A DNA stretch of 64,000 nt from Methylomonas aurea (lineage in GTDB: Bacteria > Pseudomonadota > Gammaproteobacteria > Methylococcales > Methylomonadaceae): positions 1 through 64,000 of the forward strand of contig NZ_JANIBM010000005.1 of the NCBI RefSeq assembly GCF_024505045.1, written 5' to 3'. How positions within the stretch are numbered: position 1 is the stretch's first letter; every line of letters starts with the position of its first letter. The notes below the pieces were generated by a model. The model searched no databases and was not told where the DNA came from. It worked only from the letters and a program-made list of their open reading frames with translations. The position numbers and the translations under genes are program-made. Shown piece by piece: positions 46,529-55,728 of the stretch.

Positions 46529-48118
46529 TTGTACCAACAATACTTCAACTTCAGCGAAGCGCCGTTTTCGATCTCGCCCGATCCGCATTTCATGTTTATG
46601 AGCGAGCGGCATCAGGAGGGCCTGGCGCATCTCTTGTACGGCATCGACCGCGGCGGCGGTTTCGTCGCGTTGACCGGCGAGGTCGGTACCGGCAAGACCA
46701 CGCTGTGCCACTGCCTGCTGCAACAATTGCCGGAAAATATCGATATCGCCTTGATCTTGAATCCCAAGTTGAACGCCATCGAACTGTTGGCGACGATTTG
46801 CGACGAATTGGGCATAGCCCACGAGGCGATGACGGCGAAAAGCCTGATCGATGCGATTAACCGCTATCTGTTGGCGGCTTATGCCAACGGCCGCCGCACC
46901 GTGTTGTTGATCGACGAAGCCCAAAACCTGAGCCTGGAAGTGCTGGAGCAGATTCGGCTGCTGACCAATCTGGAAACCAGCAAGGCCAAATTGCTGCAAA
47001 TCATTCTGGTCGGCCAGCCGGAATTGAACGCGATGCTGGCGCGCCGCGAGTTACGCCAGCTCAACCAGCGCATCACCGCGCGCTACCATCTGTTGCCGCT
47101 GTCGTTCGACGAAACTAAAGCTTACATTCAACACCGGTTGCGGGTTTGCCGTGGCAGCCACCGCCTGTTCAGCGCCGCCGCGATTCGCCAGGTCTACCGC
47201 TATTCGGCCGGCGTGCCGCGGCTGATCAATATCTTGTGCGATAGAGCCTTGCTCGGCGCCTATGCCACCAACACCGGTCGGATTACGCCGGCCATCGTCA
47301 ACCGTTCGGCGCGGGAAACTCTGGGGTTGCAGCGTTGGCTGCCGCGATTCTCTGTGTCGATTGCGGCCTGCCTCGTTTTGCTGGGCGGCATCGCGGGGTT
47401 CTATGCCTGGCGTCACGGCTTGCCGGCGATGCCATCGGCAAAACCGCTAACTATTCCGGCAGCGCCCGCGCCGCAACCGCTTGCCGCCCAACCAGAAAGC
47501 GCGGTATTCCGCGATTGGCTGGAGCGCTCGGCACCGGCGTTCGAGGCCGCATTGGGCGAACTGTTGCTGATTTGGGGCGTGTCTCTGCCGGCCGAGGGGA
47601 TGGCTGACTGCCATCAGGTGGCCGTATCAGGGCTGCATTGTCTGGCCGGCAAAGGCAATTGGAAGGATGTTCTCGACCTGGACCGGCCGGTCCTGCTGGA
47701 GTTTGCCGATGCCCAAGGCCGCAAGCGCTTCTTGCCGATTCAAGGCGTCGAGCAAGATCAGGCCTTGGTCCAGTCTGGCGGCGCGATGCGTTTTCCATTG
47801 GCCGATGTGCTGGCGGATTGGGGCGGTAATTATCTGTTATTGTGGCGTTCGCCGCGCCCTGGCGCCGCCGATATCGGCGTGGGGCAGAAGTCGGCCGAAG
47901 TATTGTGGTTACGCGAGAAGTTGGGGCAAGTCATGGTTTTGCCGCCGGCCGAGACCGCGCCCGATTATTTCGATGTGACGCTAAAACAGCAGTTGATCCA
48001 ATTTCAGCGCCGACAGGGTTTGGCTGCCGACGGTGTCGCCGGCGCCAAAACTTTGATTGAACTCGATAATTTAACCGGCGCCGCCGAGTCGCCTCATTTG
48101 CAGGCTGGCTGGCACTAG
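46529..48118 (+). CDS. gspA: Type II secretion-associated ATPase GspA/ExeA
   Basis: This 529-residue protein starts at TTG, giving the classical MYQQYFNFSEAPFSISPDPHF beginning. The AAA+ domain (to about 270) has Walker A GEVGTGKTT and Walker B VLLIDEAQ. A membrane segment follows at about 275-295. The C-terminal periplasmic region ends with a peptidoglycan-binding-like repeat (QFQRRQGLAADGVAGAKTLIEL). ExeA with GspB helps assemble the secretin through peptidoglycan. gspB follows 10 bp later; other gsp genes are not in the window. Confidence 0.9.
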   Translation: MYQQYFNFSEAPFSISPDPHFMFMSERHQEGLAHLLYGIDRGGGFVALTGEVGTGKTTLCHCLLQQLPENIDIALILNPKLNAIELLATICDELGIAHEAMTAKSLIDAINRYLLAAYANGRRTVLLIDEAQNLSLEVLEQIRLLTNLETSKAKLLQIILVGQPELNAMLARRELRQLNQRITARYHLLPLSFDETKAYIQHRLRVCRGSHRLFSAAAIRQVYRYSAGVPRLINILCDRALLGAYATNTGRITPAIVNRSARETLGLQRWLPRFSVSIAACLVLLGGIAGFYAWRHGLPAMPSAKPLTIPAAPAPQPLAAQPESAVFRDWLERSAPAFEAALGELLLIWGVSLPAEGMADCHQVAVSGLHCLAGKGNWKDVLDLDRPVLLEFADAQGRKRFLPIQGVEQDQALVQSGGAMRFPLADVLADWGGNYLLLWRSPRPGAADIGVGQKSAEVLWLREKLGQVMVLPPAETAPDYFDVTLKQQLIQFQRRQGLAADGVAGAKTLIELDNLTGAAESPHLQAGWH

Positions 48119-48128
48119 GGTTTTAAAC

Positions 48129-48941
48129 ATGTCTTACATCCTGAACGCATTGCGCAAATCGGAACGGGAGCGGCAAGCCAGCCAACCGGACACGGTCGCC
48201 AGCCGAATTGTGCTGCAACACCCGCCGGAACGGCAGTCGGCGGTCAAGATCATCGCGGCATTATTAGCCGTAAATGCGGCAATTCTGGCCTATTTTCTCG
48301 GCATCGCTCCGCGGATGGCTGCCAACGACAACAGGCCTCCGGCCGCGTCGATTCAGTTACCGCCGCAGCCGCTTGCGGAATCGAACCGGCCAGAACCGGC
48401 CGACCGGCTGCCGCTGCCGGCGAAGCCTTCGCCCAAGGCCAAGCCGGAATCCGCGCGTGCCGCTGCGCCGGCAACGGCGGCGGTCGCCAAAAACGGCGAA
48501 GTGAAGAAGCCGGCGCTAGAAGCTGTCAAGCCGGCCGTCGCTCAGACGGTGCCGGCCAAAGCGCCGGCGGCGCCGAATCCCGATCCGGTCGTTGCCGCCA
48601 AGCCGTTGCCGGAGCCTAGCGTTCCCAGTCCTGTCGTCCAGGCAGCTCCTCCAATCCGCGAGACAGCTACCGAGCCGGCACATGCGGCCGCGCCGCTACC
48701 GCCGAAACCCGCGTTGCAAACGCTGGAAGACTTGCCGGCGGACGTGCGCCAATCCTTACCCGCGTTGCCTATCAATGTCTACAGTTATTCGCCGGTCCCG
48801 GCCGAACGCTTCGTCATGATCGATATGGTCAAATACGTGCCGGGCCAGATGATCAAAGACCGGCTGGAGCTGAAACAGATTCTGGAAGACGGCATCGTCG
48901 TCGACTACGGCGGCCACCTGTTTAAAATCAAGCGGCAGTGA
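48129..48941 (+). CDS. gspB: General secretion pathway protein GspB
   Basis: This 270-residue protein begins MSYILNALRKSERERQ, the GspB/ExeB signature, has one membrane helix (about residues 38-60), a long Pro/Ala-rich linker and a C-terminal GspB domain with NVYSYSPVPAERFVMID and ELKQILEDGIVVDYGGHLFKI. It pairs with GspA to build the type II secretin. The linker accounts for most of the length. Confidence 0.9.
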   Translation: MSYILNALRKSERERQASQPDTVASRIVLQHPPERQSAVKIIAALLAVNAAILAYFLGIAPRMAANDNRPPAASIQLPPQPLAESNRPEPADRLPLPAKPSPKAKPESARAAAPATAAVAKNGEVKKPALEAVKPAVAQTVPAKAPAAPNPDPVVAAKPLPEPSVPSPVVQAAPPIRETATEPAHAAAPLPPKPALQTLEDLPADVRQSLPALPINVYSYSPVPAERFVMIDMVKYVPGQMIKDRLELKQILEDGIVVDYGGHLFKIKRQ

Positions 48942-49122
48942 TTGCACCCGGCCGATCCGGTGCGTTGCGATGCAACCGAATGTGCGGAACGGGCCGGAGG
49001 TTGCTAAGCGGCGGTGGCCTTGATAGCCTATGCCGGCCGAGCCGTGACGGAACGGGCCGGCGGATTCTAGCCAGGAGTGGCACTTAGATAACTATAACAA
49101 TACCGATAACAGAGCCCTCCGC

Positions 49123-49452
49123 ATGAAACTGGAAACCCAATTTAGCAACGCGCAACTGCAACGCATCAACGTCCAATCCATCCTGTATTTGTGTTCCTGC
49201 CCGTCCCAGGTCGGCGTACAGATCGACAGCCTGCGCCGCCTGTTCGATTACCAGGCCAATTGCGCCGACCGCAGCCGGAGCGAGGTGCAAACCAAGGTCC
49301 ATGCCCGCATCGCCGAAGCCAGCGAGCAGGCGCACCGGATCATGGAGCAGTGCTTGAAGGATGTGCTGGAGCTGGAAGGCTGGGACATGGACACGCTGGA
49401 AATGCCGGCCGGCCTGCGGACTTTATTGGAACAGGAAATCGACGGCGAATAG
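49123..49452 (+). CDS. Small cytoplasmic helical protein, unknown
   Basis: This 109-residue protein has no signal peptide and mostly helical, charge-rich sequence (RIAEASEQAHRIMEQCLKDVLELEGWDMDTLEMP). Two Cys occur in YLCSCPSQ. I recognise no family. The 181 bp before it contain two copies of GCGGAACGGGCCGG (48985 and 49045 regions) but no other signal. Downstream it converges with another small exported protein. Confidence 0.5.
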   Translation: MKLETQFSNAQLQRINVQSILYLCSCPSQVGVQIDSLRRLFDYQANCADRSRSEVQTKVHARIAEASEQAHRIMEQCLKDVLELEGWDMDTLEMPAGLRTLLEQEIDGE

Positions 49453-49511
49453 CTGTCGCGCTTCAAGGCTGCGGCGCCGTACATTGGCCGCGCCGGTTGA
49501 CGCTCCGCGCC

Positions 49512-49967
49512 TTACTGGCCGTATTTTTTCTCAAGTTCTTGCGCCAACGCTTCGGCTTCGGCGTCGGACATGTTTTCCAATTCCTGCAAGGTTTTACCGG
49601 TGATTTGCTTCACCGCCGCGGCGCCCTGGCCGCTGCTCAATACCGCGCGGGCTTCCGCCGATAATCGTTCGGCTTCTTCCTGGTTTTGCCGGATTTGGGC
49701 TTGGTAGAGCCGGTCCACTTCGGCGTCTGTCTTGCCCTGCGCCGCCGCGCCCAACGCTTTGCGTTTGCCGTCCATGACCTCCCGCTCCGCCTTGGCTTTG
49801 GCGGCATCCAACGTTTTTTGCGCTTGCTGTTGCCTAGCCTGCTCGGCGCGTTGCGCGGCGGCCCGTTCCGCGGCTGCTTTGGCTTCCAATTCCGGGTCCC
49901 AGTCGGCCCGCGCCGCCTGGCTGCCGATCAAGGCGATGAAGGTCAGTATCAAAATGCGCGTCGTCAT
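49512..49967 (-). CDS. Exported Ala/Glu-rich coiled-coil protein, unknown
   Basis: This 151-residue protein has a signal peptide (TRILILTFIALIGSQAARA) and a long Ala/Glu/Gln/Lys region predicted as helix or coiled coil, with short motifs KTLQELENMSDAEAEALAQEL near the end. No family recognised. It is divergent from the hydrogenase structural genes. Confidence 0.6.
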   Translation of the reverse strand: MTTRILILTFIALIGSQAARADWDPELEAKAAAERAAAQRAEQARQQQAQKTLDAAKAKAEREVMDGKRKALGAAAQGKTDAEVDRLYQAQIRQNQEEAERLSAEARAVLSSGQGAAAVKQITGKTLQELENMSDAEAEALAQELEKKYGQ

Positions 49968-50274
49968 AAAACTCTCCTGTCCTGTTCGGCCGCTTTATCC
50001 GCAAGCGGATCGCGGTCGGTTTTGTTTGTTTTGCGGCAAATCGTTGCGGTTATTGTCGAGTTTGTAATATAGCCGACATGCGCACGGCGCGGCTGCGGAG
50101 TATTTTCTTACGATTCACAGGGTTTTGGCCGGGCCGATGCATCGGCATGGATGTTGCTCTTTCTCAGCGGGCCGAGGCGGCGCTGCCGTCTCCATAATAA
50201 CAAACTGAGTAACGGCATAAACACGCGCGACTGGGCCGCACATGACTCCGGGCTGCGCCGTGCCGGGAGTGTCC
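49968..50274 (+). promoter_or_regulatory. Region upstream of hupS
   Basis: These 307 bp lie between the divergent coiled-coil gene and hupS. They hold the sigma-54-like element at 50143-50158 and an AT-richer stretch near 50015-50065. No further gene is supported; an in-frame ATG at 50242 could extend HupS by 11 residues. Confidence 0.5.
50143..50158 (+). promoter_or_regulatory. Sigma-54-type promoter element before hupS
   Basis: CGGCAT-GGATG-TTGCT matches the -24/-12 consensus TGGCAC-N5-TTGCW at 9 of 11 positions, with GG and GC exactly 10 bases apart. Transcription would start near 50169, about 105 bp before the hupS ATG. Sigma-54 control with NtrC-type activators (HoxA/HupR) is known for several uptake hydrogenase operons. 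Confidence 0.5.
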
Positions 50275-51360
50275 ATGATCGAAACCTTTTACGATGTGAT
50301 GCGCCGGCAGGGCATCACCCGCCGCAGCTTCTTGAAGTTTTGCAGCCTGACCGCCGCTTCGCTGGGTTTGAGCCCGGCCTTCGCGCCGAAAATCGCGCAT
50401 GCGATGGAAACCAAGCCGCGGATTCCGGTGTTGTGGCTGCATGGTCTGGAGTGTACCTGCTGTTCCGAATCCTTCATCCGTTCCGGCCATCCGCTGGCTA
50501 AAGACGTGATTCTGTCGATGTTGTCCCTGGACTACGACGACACCATCATGGCATCCGCCGGCCATCAGGCCGAAGCCATCGTCGACGAAATCGTCGAAAA
50601 ATACAAAGGCAATTACATCCTGGCCGTGGAAGGCAATCCGCCGCTGGCCGAGGACGGCATGTACTGCATCATCGGCGGCAAGCCGTTTGTCGAGCAACTC
50701 AAGTACGCCGCGGAAAGCTGCAAAGCCATCATTTCCTGGGGCTCCTGTGCCTCCTGGGGCTGCGTGCAGGCCGCCAAACCCAATCCGACCCGCGCCACGC
50801 CGGTACATAAAGTACCCGGTTTGGCCGACAAACCCATCATCAAAGTCCCCGGCTGTCCGCCGATCGCCGAAGTGATGACCGCGGTGGTCGCGTATTTGCT
50901 GACTTTCGACAAATTGCCGACCCTGGACAAACAAGGCCGGCCGCAGATGTTTTACAGCCAGCGTATCCACGACAAATGCTATAGAAGGCCGCATTTCGAC
51001 GCCGGCCAGTTCGTCGAGCAATGGGACGATGAGGCGGCGCGGATGGGTCACTGTCTGTACAAAATGGGCTGCAAAGGACCGACCACTTACAACGCCTGCT
51101 CCACCGTGAAATGGAACGAAGGCACCTCGTTTCCGATCCAGTCCGGCCACGGCTGTATCGGTTGTTCCGAGGACGGTTTTTGGGATAAGGGTAGTTTCTA
51201 CGACCGCCTGACCGGCATCAACCAGTTAGGCATCGAAGCCAATGCCGACGTGGTCGGCGGCACCGCCGCCGGCATCGTTACCGCCGGCGTCGCCGCTCAT
51301 GCCGGCCTGACTGCCTTGAACCGCGCCAAACAAGCCGATAAACAACCCGGAGCCGAATAA
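50275..51360 (+). CDS. hupS: [NiFe] uptake hydrogenase small subunit (group 1d, O2-tolerant type)
   Basis: This 361-residue subunit carries the electron-transfer FeS clusters. A Tat signal (TRRSFLKFC) is followed by [10 protein letters not shown] and [13 protein letters not shown]. These contain the two extra cysteines (the middle C of CTCC and the second C of the latter) that form the proximal [4Fe-3S] cluster of oxygen-tolerant membrane hydrogenases such as E. coli HyaA. A C-terminal hydrophobic anchor ([18 protein letters not shown]) is present. I chose the ATG at 50275, with GGGAG upstream. hupL follows after 2 bp. Confidence 0.97.
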   Translation: MIETFYDVMRRQGITRRSFLKFCSLTAASLGLSPAFAPKIAHAMETKPRIPVLWLHGLECTCCSESFIRSGHPLAKDVILSMLSLDYDDTIMASAGHQAEAIVDEIVEKYKGNYILAVEGNPPLAEDGMYCIIGGKPFVEQLKYAAESCKAIISWGSCASWGCVQAAKPNPTRATPVHKVPGLADKPIIKVPGCPPIAEVMTAVVAYLLTFDKLPTLDKQGRPQMFYSQRIHDKCYRRPHFDAGQFVEQWDDEAARMGHCLYKMGCKGPTTYNACSTVKWNEGTSFPIQSGHGCIGCSEDGFWDKGSFYDRLTGINQLGIEANADVVGGTAAGIVTAGVAAHAGLTALNRAKQADKQPGAE

Positions 51361-51362
51361 TC

Positions 51363-53159
51363 ATGACCGTCACTGCTACCCCCAACGGTTTTCATCTGAA
51401 CGACGCCGGCCGCCGCGTGGTGGTCGATCCGGTGACCCGGATCGAAGGCCACATGCGTTGCGAAGTCAATATCGACGAGGAAAACATCATTCGCAACGCG
51501 GTGTCCAGCGGCACCATGTGGCGCGGCCTGGAAGTGATCTTGAAAGGCCGCGACCCGCGCGACGCCTGGGCCTTCGTCCAGCGCATCTGCGGCGTTTGCA
51601 CCGGTACCCACGCCTTGACCTCGGTACGCGCGGTCGAGGATGCGTTGAAAATCAAAATCCCGGAAAACGCCAACTCGATCCGCAACATCATGCAATTGAG
51701 TTTGCAGGCCCACGACCATTTGGTGCACTTCTATCATCTGCACGCGCTGGATTGGGTCAACCCGGTCAACGCGCTGAAAGCCGATCCGGTCGCGGTCTCG
51801 GCGTTGCAGCAACAGATTTCGCCGAGCAATCCCAAATCCTCGCCCGGCTATTTCCGCGACACCCAAAACCGGCTGAAAAAATTCGTCGAATCCGGCCAGC
51901 TCGGCCCGTTTAAAAACGGTTACTGGAGCAATCCGGCTTACTTGCTGCCGCCGGAAGCCGACTTGTTGGCAGTCACCCACTATCTGGAAGCCCTGGATTT
52001 TCAAAAAGACATCATGAAAATCCGCACCATCTTCGGCGGCAAGGACCCGCATCCGAACTGGCTGGTCGGCGGCGTGCCGTGCGCGATCAATATCGACGGC
52101 GTCGGTGCGGTCGGCGCGGTCAATATGGAGCGCTTGAACCTGATTTCGTCGATCATCGACCGCACCATCACTTTTATCGACCAAGTCTACATTCCGGACT
52201 TGCTGGCCATCGCCCAGTTCTACAAGGGCTGGCTCTACGGCGGCGGCTTGGCCGGCGCCAGCATGCTGTCCTACGGCGACATTCCGGATAAGGCCAACGA
52301 CTACTCGGCCGCCAATCTGCTGATGCCGCGCGGCGCGATTATCAACGGCGACCTGAGCAAGGTGCACGCAGTCGATCTGACCGATCCCAAGCAGATTCAG
52401 GAATTCGTGCCGCACTCCTGGTACAAGTACGCCGATGAAGCAGTTGGCCTGCATCCGTGGGATGGCGTCACCGAACCGAACTACAAAATCGGCGCTAAAA
52501 CCAAAGGCGATCGCACCCACATCCAGGAGCTGGACGAATCGGCCAAATATTCCTGGATCAAGGCACCGCGCTGGAACGGCCACGCGATGGAAGTCGGTCC
52601 GCTGGCCCGCTATGTGATCGGTTACGCCCAAGGCAATAAGGAAATTACCGAGCAAATCAATTTCGTGTTGAAAACCCTGGACGTGCCAGTCAGCGCGCTG
52701 TTCTCGACGCTGGGCCGCACCGCGGCCCGCGGATTGGAAGCGCAATGGGCCGCCGGCAAGATGCGTTATTTCATGGACAAGCTGATGAGCAACATCAAGT
52801 CCGGCGATTTGGCTACCGCCAACGTCGAGCGCTGGGACCCGGATACCTGGCCGAGCAGCGTCAAGGGCGTGGGTTTCACCGAAGCCCCGCGCGGCGCGTT
52901 GGGCCATTGGCTGAAAATCGAGGATACCAAGATTGCCAACTACCAATGCGTGGTACCGACTACTTGGAACGGATCGCCACGCGACGAGCAAGGCAATATC
53001 GGCGCGTTCGAGGCTTCGTTGATGAATACCAAAGTCGAGCGGCCGGAAGAGCCGGTCGAGATTTTGCGCACATTGCACAGCTTCGATCCGTGTCTGGCTT
53101 GTTCGACCCACGTCATGAGTCCAGACGGCCAGGAACTGACCCGCGTCAAGGTGCGCTAA
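51363..53159 (+). CDS. hupL: [NiFe] uptake hydrogenase large subunit
   Basis: This 598-residue subunit holds the Ni-Fe site. The N-terminal ligands lie in [10 protein letters not shown] and the C-terminal ligands in DPCLACSTH, followed by a 15-residue tail beginning VMSPDG that HupD should remove after the His. Sequence and length match E. coli HyaB. A very long frame on the opposite strand is a GC-driven shadow. Confidence 0.98.
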   Translation: MTVTATPNGFHLNDAGRRVVVDPVTRIEGHMRCEVNIDEENIIRNAVSSGTMWRGLEVILKGRDPRDAWAFVQRICGVCTGTHALTSVRAVEDALKIKIPENANSIRNIMQLSLQAHDHLVHFYHLHALDWVNPVNALKADPVAVSALQQQISPSNPKSSPGYFRDTQNRLKKFVESGQLGPFKNGYWSNPAYLLPPEADLLAVTHYLEALDFQKDIMKIRTIFGGKDPHPNWLVGGVPCAINIDGVGAVGAVNMERLNLISSIIDRTITFIDQVYIPDLLAIAQFYKGWLYGGGLAGASMLSYGDIPDKANDYSAANLLMPRGAIINGDLSKVHAVDLTDPKQIQEFVPHSWYKYADEAVGLHPWDGVTEPNYKIGAKTKGDRTHIQELDESAKYSWIKAPRWNGHAMEVGPLARYVIGYAQGNKEITEQINFVLKTLDVPVSALFSTLGRTAARGLEAQWAAGKMRYFMDKLMSNIKSGDLATANVERWDPDTWPSSVKGVGFTEAPRGALGHWLKIEDTKIANYQCVVPTTWNGSPRDEQGNIGAFEASLMNTKVERPEEPVEILRTLHSFDPCLACSTHVMSPDGQELTRVKVR

Positions 53160-53215
53160 GACCTACTATTTCCCGGCGGCTCCGTATCCCGGTGCCGCCA
53201 AGCACGGAGAATACG

Positions 53216-53419
53216 ATGAACAAATTTCTATTAGCGATGGTTTTGAGCACGCTGGTAAGCGTGGCGCAAGCCCATAATCGGCCCGATCTGGATAGCGTCT
53301 CGCATCGGCTCGAACACTTAGCGATGGACAGCGCCAGCCAACCCTATTTGTATGCGCTGGGATTGACGGTGATTGCCGGACTGGCACTGTTCGCCCGTCG
53401 CGGAGGGCGGCCGCAATGA
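53216..53419 (+). CDS. Small exported single-helix protein between hupL and hupC
   Basis: This 67-residue protein starts at an ATG with GGAGA 6 bp upstream. It has a signal peptide (MNKFLLAMVLSTLVSVAQA) then a short His/Asp-containing region (HNRPDLDSVSHRLEHLAM) and one C-terminal membrane helix (YLYALGLTVIAGLALFARR). Its stop overlaps the hupC start (ATGA), so it is translated with the hydrogenase. I do not recognise a named family. A periplasm-facing, membrane-held helper of the HupSLC complex is the natural guess. Confidence 0.75.
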   Translation: MNKFLLAMVLSTLVSVAQAHNRPDLDSVSHRLEHLAMDSASQPYLYALGLTVIAGLALFARRGGRPQ

Positions 53420-54108
53420 GCACGCTGGCTGCCGCGGTCTACGTCTACGAACTGCCGGTCAGACTCTGGCATGGGATTAATGCATTGGCTATCGTGGTCC
53501 TGGCATTGACCGGTTACCTGATCGCCGAGCCGTTGGCGTCGCCGGCCGGCGAAGCATCGGAACACTTCTTGATGGGCTACATCCGTTTCGCCCATTTCGC
53601 CGCCGGTTATATCCTGGCGGTCGGCTTTGTCGGCCGGATTTATTGGGCCTACGCCGGCAACGAACATGCCCGGCAAATCTTCATGCCGCCGGTCTGGAAA
53701 GCCCATTTCTGGGACGGCGTCTGGCACGAACTGCGCTGGTACGCCTTTCTGGCCAAAGCCCCGCGCCACTATATCGGCCATAACCCGCTGGCGATTCTGG
53801 CGATGCATCTGTTCGTCTGGGGTTTGCTGTTCATGATCGTCACCGGCCTGGCCCTGTACGGCGAAGGTGCCGGCCAGCAAAGCTGGCAATTCGCGCTGTT
53901 TACCAGTTGGGTGTTGGCTGCGTTCGGCGATAGCCAAACCGTGCATACCTGGCATCATTTGGCGATGTGGTTCATCGTCTGCTTCGTGCTGATCCACGTC
54001 TACGTCGCCGTGCGCGAAGAAAAACTGTCCGGACAAAGCATGCTGTCGACGATTGCGACCGGCTGGCGCACATTTAAAAACAACGAGCCGATTGACGACG
54101 CAGAATGA
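53416..54108 (+). CDS. hupC: Hydrogenase cytochrome b subunit
   Basis: This 230-residue inner-membrane protein anchors HupSL and passes electrons to quinone. Four helices carry the His ligands expected of the family: VRLWHGINALAIVV, RFAHFAAGYIL, LAMHLFVWGLLF and TWHHLAMWFIVCFVLIHVYVA. It resembles E. coli HyaC. Overlaps with the preceding small gene and with hupD (ATGA) indicate coupling. Confidence 0.95.
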   Translation: MSTLAAAVYVYELPVRLWHGINALAIVVLALTGYLIAEPLASPAGEASEHFLMGYIRFAHFAAGYILAVGFVGRIYWAYAGNEHARQIFMPPVWKAHFWDGVWHELRWYAFLAKAPRHYIGHNPLAILAMHLFVWGLLFMIVTGLALYGEGAGQQSWQFALFTSWVLAAFGDSQTVHTWHHLAMWFIVCFVLIHVYVAVREEKLSGQSMLSTIATGWRTFKNNEPIDDAE

Positions 54109-54791
54109 GCGGTGCGGAACGAAAACGTATTCTGCTGCTCGGCATCGGCAACCTGCTCTGGGCCGACGAAGGCTTTGGCGTGCGTGTTATCGAGTATCTG
54201 CAAAAACACTACCGGTTCCCGGATCAGGTGCAGGTTGTCGACGGCGGTACTCAGGGCGTTTATCTGATCGAACACGTGCAAAACGCCGAGGTGCTGGTGG
54301 TGTTCGATGCCGTCGATTACGGTTTGGCGCCGGGTACTTTAAAACGGGTCGAAAACGCCGATGTGCCTAACTTTCTGGGTGCCAAGAAAATGAGCCTGCA
54401 CCAGACCGGTTTTCAGGAGGTGCTGGCGATGGCGCAAATGCTCGGTGCTTATCCGGAAAGTCTGTTGCTGATCGGCGTGCAGCCGGAAGAGCTCGAGGAC
54501 TACGGCGGCAGTTTGCGGCCGAGTGTGAAGGCGCAAATCCAGCCGGCCATCGAGTTGGCGTTGGCTTATCTGGCCGATTGCGGCGTGACGGCCGAACCGC
54601 TGGCAACCGAAGTCGAACTGGCCGATCCGATCCTGAATATCGGCCGTTACGAAACCGAACGCCCCGACGCCGACAGCGCTTGCCGGTTGGGAGACGAGCG
54701 CGTGGTCCGCTCGGCCGCGTTCGAGGTCCGACCGCCGCAACCGCTGACCGACGCGCTGCCTATCGATGTCGACTACCGGGGGAAATACTGA
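54105..54791 (+). CDS. hupD: Hydrogenase maturation endopeptidase
   Basis: This 228-residue protease removes the C-terminal peptide of HupL after nickel insertion. GIGNLLWADEGFGVRVIEYL carries the conserved Glu/Asp of the HycI/HyaD nickel-sensing site, with a second Asp in VVFDAVDYG. It is somewhat longer than HyaD (about 195) because of a C-terminal tail. It is coupled to hupC and ends on the hupF start. Confidence 0.94.
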   Translation: MSGAERKRILLLGIGNLLWADEGFGVRVIEYLQKHYRFPDQVQVVDGGTQGVYLIEHVQNAEVLVVFDAVDYGLAPGTLKRVENADVPNFLGAKKMSLHQTGFQEVLAMAQMLGAYPESLLLIGVQPEELEDYGGSLRPSVKAQIQPAIELALAYLADCGVTAEPLATEVELADPILNIGRYETERPDADSACRLGDERVVRSAAFEVRPPQPLTDALPIDVDYRGKY

Positions 54792-55087
54792 TGTGTATCG
54801 GCATACCGATGCGGGTGGTCGAGGCTGGCGCCGAGTCGGCCTTGTGCGAATACCGCGGCCAACTCAGCCGTATCGACACCATGCTGGTTGGCGAACAACA
54901 ACCCGGCGCCTGGTTGCTGGTGTTTCTCGACACCGCCCGGGAAGTGATCAGCGCCGACAAAGCCCGGCAAATCGCCGACGCTCTGGAAGCGATGCGGCTG
55001 GCGATGCAGGGCCACACCAACTTCGACCACCTGTTCGCCGACCTGGTCGAGCGCGAACCCGAATTGCCGGAGTTTTTACGGACATGA
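54791..55087 (+). CDS. hupF: HypC/HupF-family hydrogenase assembly chaperone
   Basis: This 98-residue protein begins MCIGIPMRVVE; the N-terminal Cys after Met is the ligand-carrying residue of HypC-type chaperones. Compared with the second family member at 62855 it has a longer C-terminus (QGHTNFDHLFADLVEREPELPEF), typical of HupF. HupF stabilises HupL during maturation in oxygen-rich conditions in Rhizobium. It overlaps both neighbours by a few bases. Confidence 0.92.
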   Translation: MCIGIPMRVVEAGAESALCEYRGQLSRIDTMLVGEQQPGAWLLVFLDTAREVISADKARQIADALEAMRLAMQGHTNFDHLFADLVEREPELPEFLRT

Positions 55088-55500
55088 GCGTATTAATTGA
55101 CCAACTGCACAGCCGCCACGGCCTGCCGCTTCTGACCGCCGACAATTACGACAACTTCGTTTACGGCAACGGCGACGTGGTGTTGTGCTTTGCCGGCGAC
55201 CCGGTGGCGTTCCCGGAAAGCGCCGACTTAGCCGTGATCCTGCCCGAATTGCTGAAAGCCTTTCGCGGCTTGCTGCAAGGCGCGCTGGTCGAACGCAGCA
55301 TCGAACGCGAACTGCAAGCCCGCTACCGCTTCACCGGCTGGCCGACTCTGGTCTTTCTGCGTAAAGGCGAATATCTGGGCGCCATCACCGGCCTGCGCGA
55401 CTGGCCGGAATACGGTCGCGAAATTGCCCGGATTTTAGCCGCCGAGCCAGGGCAACCGCCGGGGTTTGATTTGGATAAGATTTGCGGTGGGCATGCTTGA
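55084..55500 (+). CDS. hupG: HupG/HyaE-family hydrogenase accessory protein
   Basis: This 138-residue protein has a thioredoxin-like fold without the CxxC pair: VVLCFAGDPVAFPES in place of the active site, and YRFTGWPTLVFLRKGEYLGAITGLRDW near the end. HyaE/HupG proteins bind the Tat signal of the small subunit. It is the last gene of the first hydrogenase block; the next 2.9 kb are accessory DNA before hupH. Confidence 0.9.
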   Translation: MSVLIDQLHSRHGLPLLTADNYDNFVYGNGDVVLCFAGDPVAFPESADLAVILPELLKAFRGLLQGALVERSIERELQARYRFTGWPTLVFLRKGEYLGAITGLRDWPEYGREIARILAAEPGQPPGFDLDKICGGHA

Positions 55501-55515
55501 TTTAAAAATGTGTCG

Positions 55516-55562
55516 GTTGGGTTTACCCAGGGGCATAAAAGCTCTTTAGAGCGTAACCCAAC
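55516..55562. repeat. Inverted repeat GTTGGGTTTAC...GTAACCCAAC
   Basis: Near-perfect 10-bp arms enclose a small GCTC/GAGC hairpin, 16 bp after hupG. The arms resemble those of the MITE-like element at 56987. It may also act as a terminator-like fold for hupSLCDFG. Confidence 0.5.
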
Positions 55563-55630
55563 ATTTCGAAGCCTGCAGGCCGGAATAAACTCAGCGTTTC
55601 CGGCACATGGCTTAGCTCTTTAACAATTTG

Positions 55631-55646
55631 GTGTCGCTATCGCGAC
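55631..55646. repeat. REP-like palindrome GTGTCGCTATCGCGAC
   Basis: GTCGC and GCGAC pair around four bases. The same 16-mer, with one change, stands at the outer edge of the long repeat at 56645, and in reverse complement at 58291-58306 (one change). It is therefore the shared end of a repeat family. Confidence 0.6.
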
Positions 55647-55728
55647 GGGGTGGTGCTTGGACGTATACTAAGAACGCTGCGCCGATACGGGGTGGCATGT
55701 TGTTATACTTTTCGGGAGTATCGCAGAA

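Noticed and set aside
51297-53111. A 604-codon open frame on the minus strand across hupL
   Set aside because: It lies entirely opposite hupL, which has clear active-site motifs. High third-position GC removes stop codons on the other strand.
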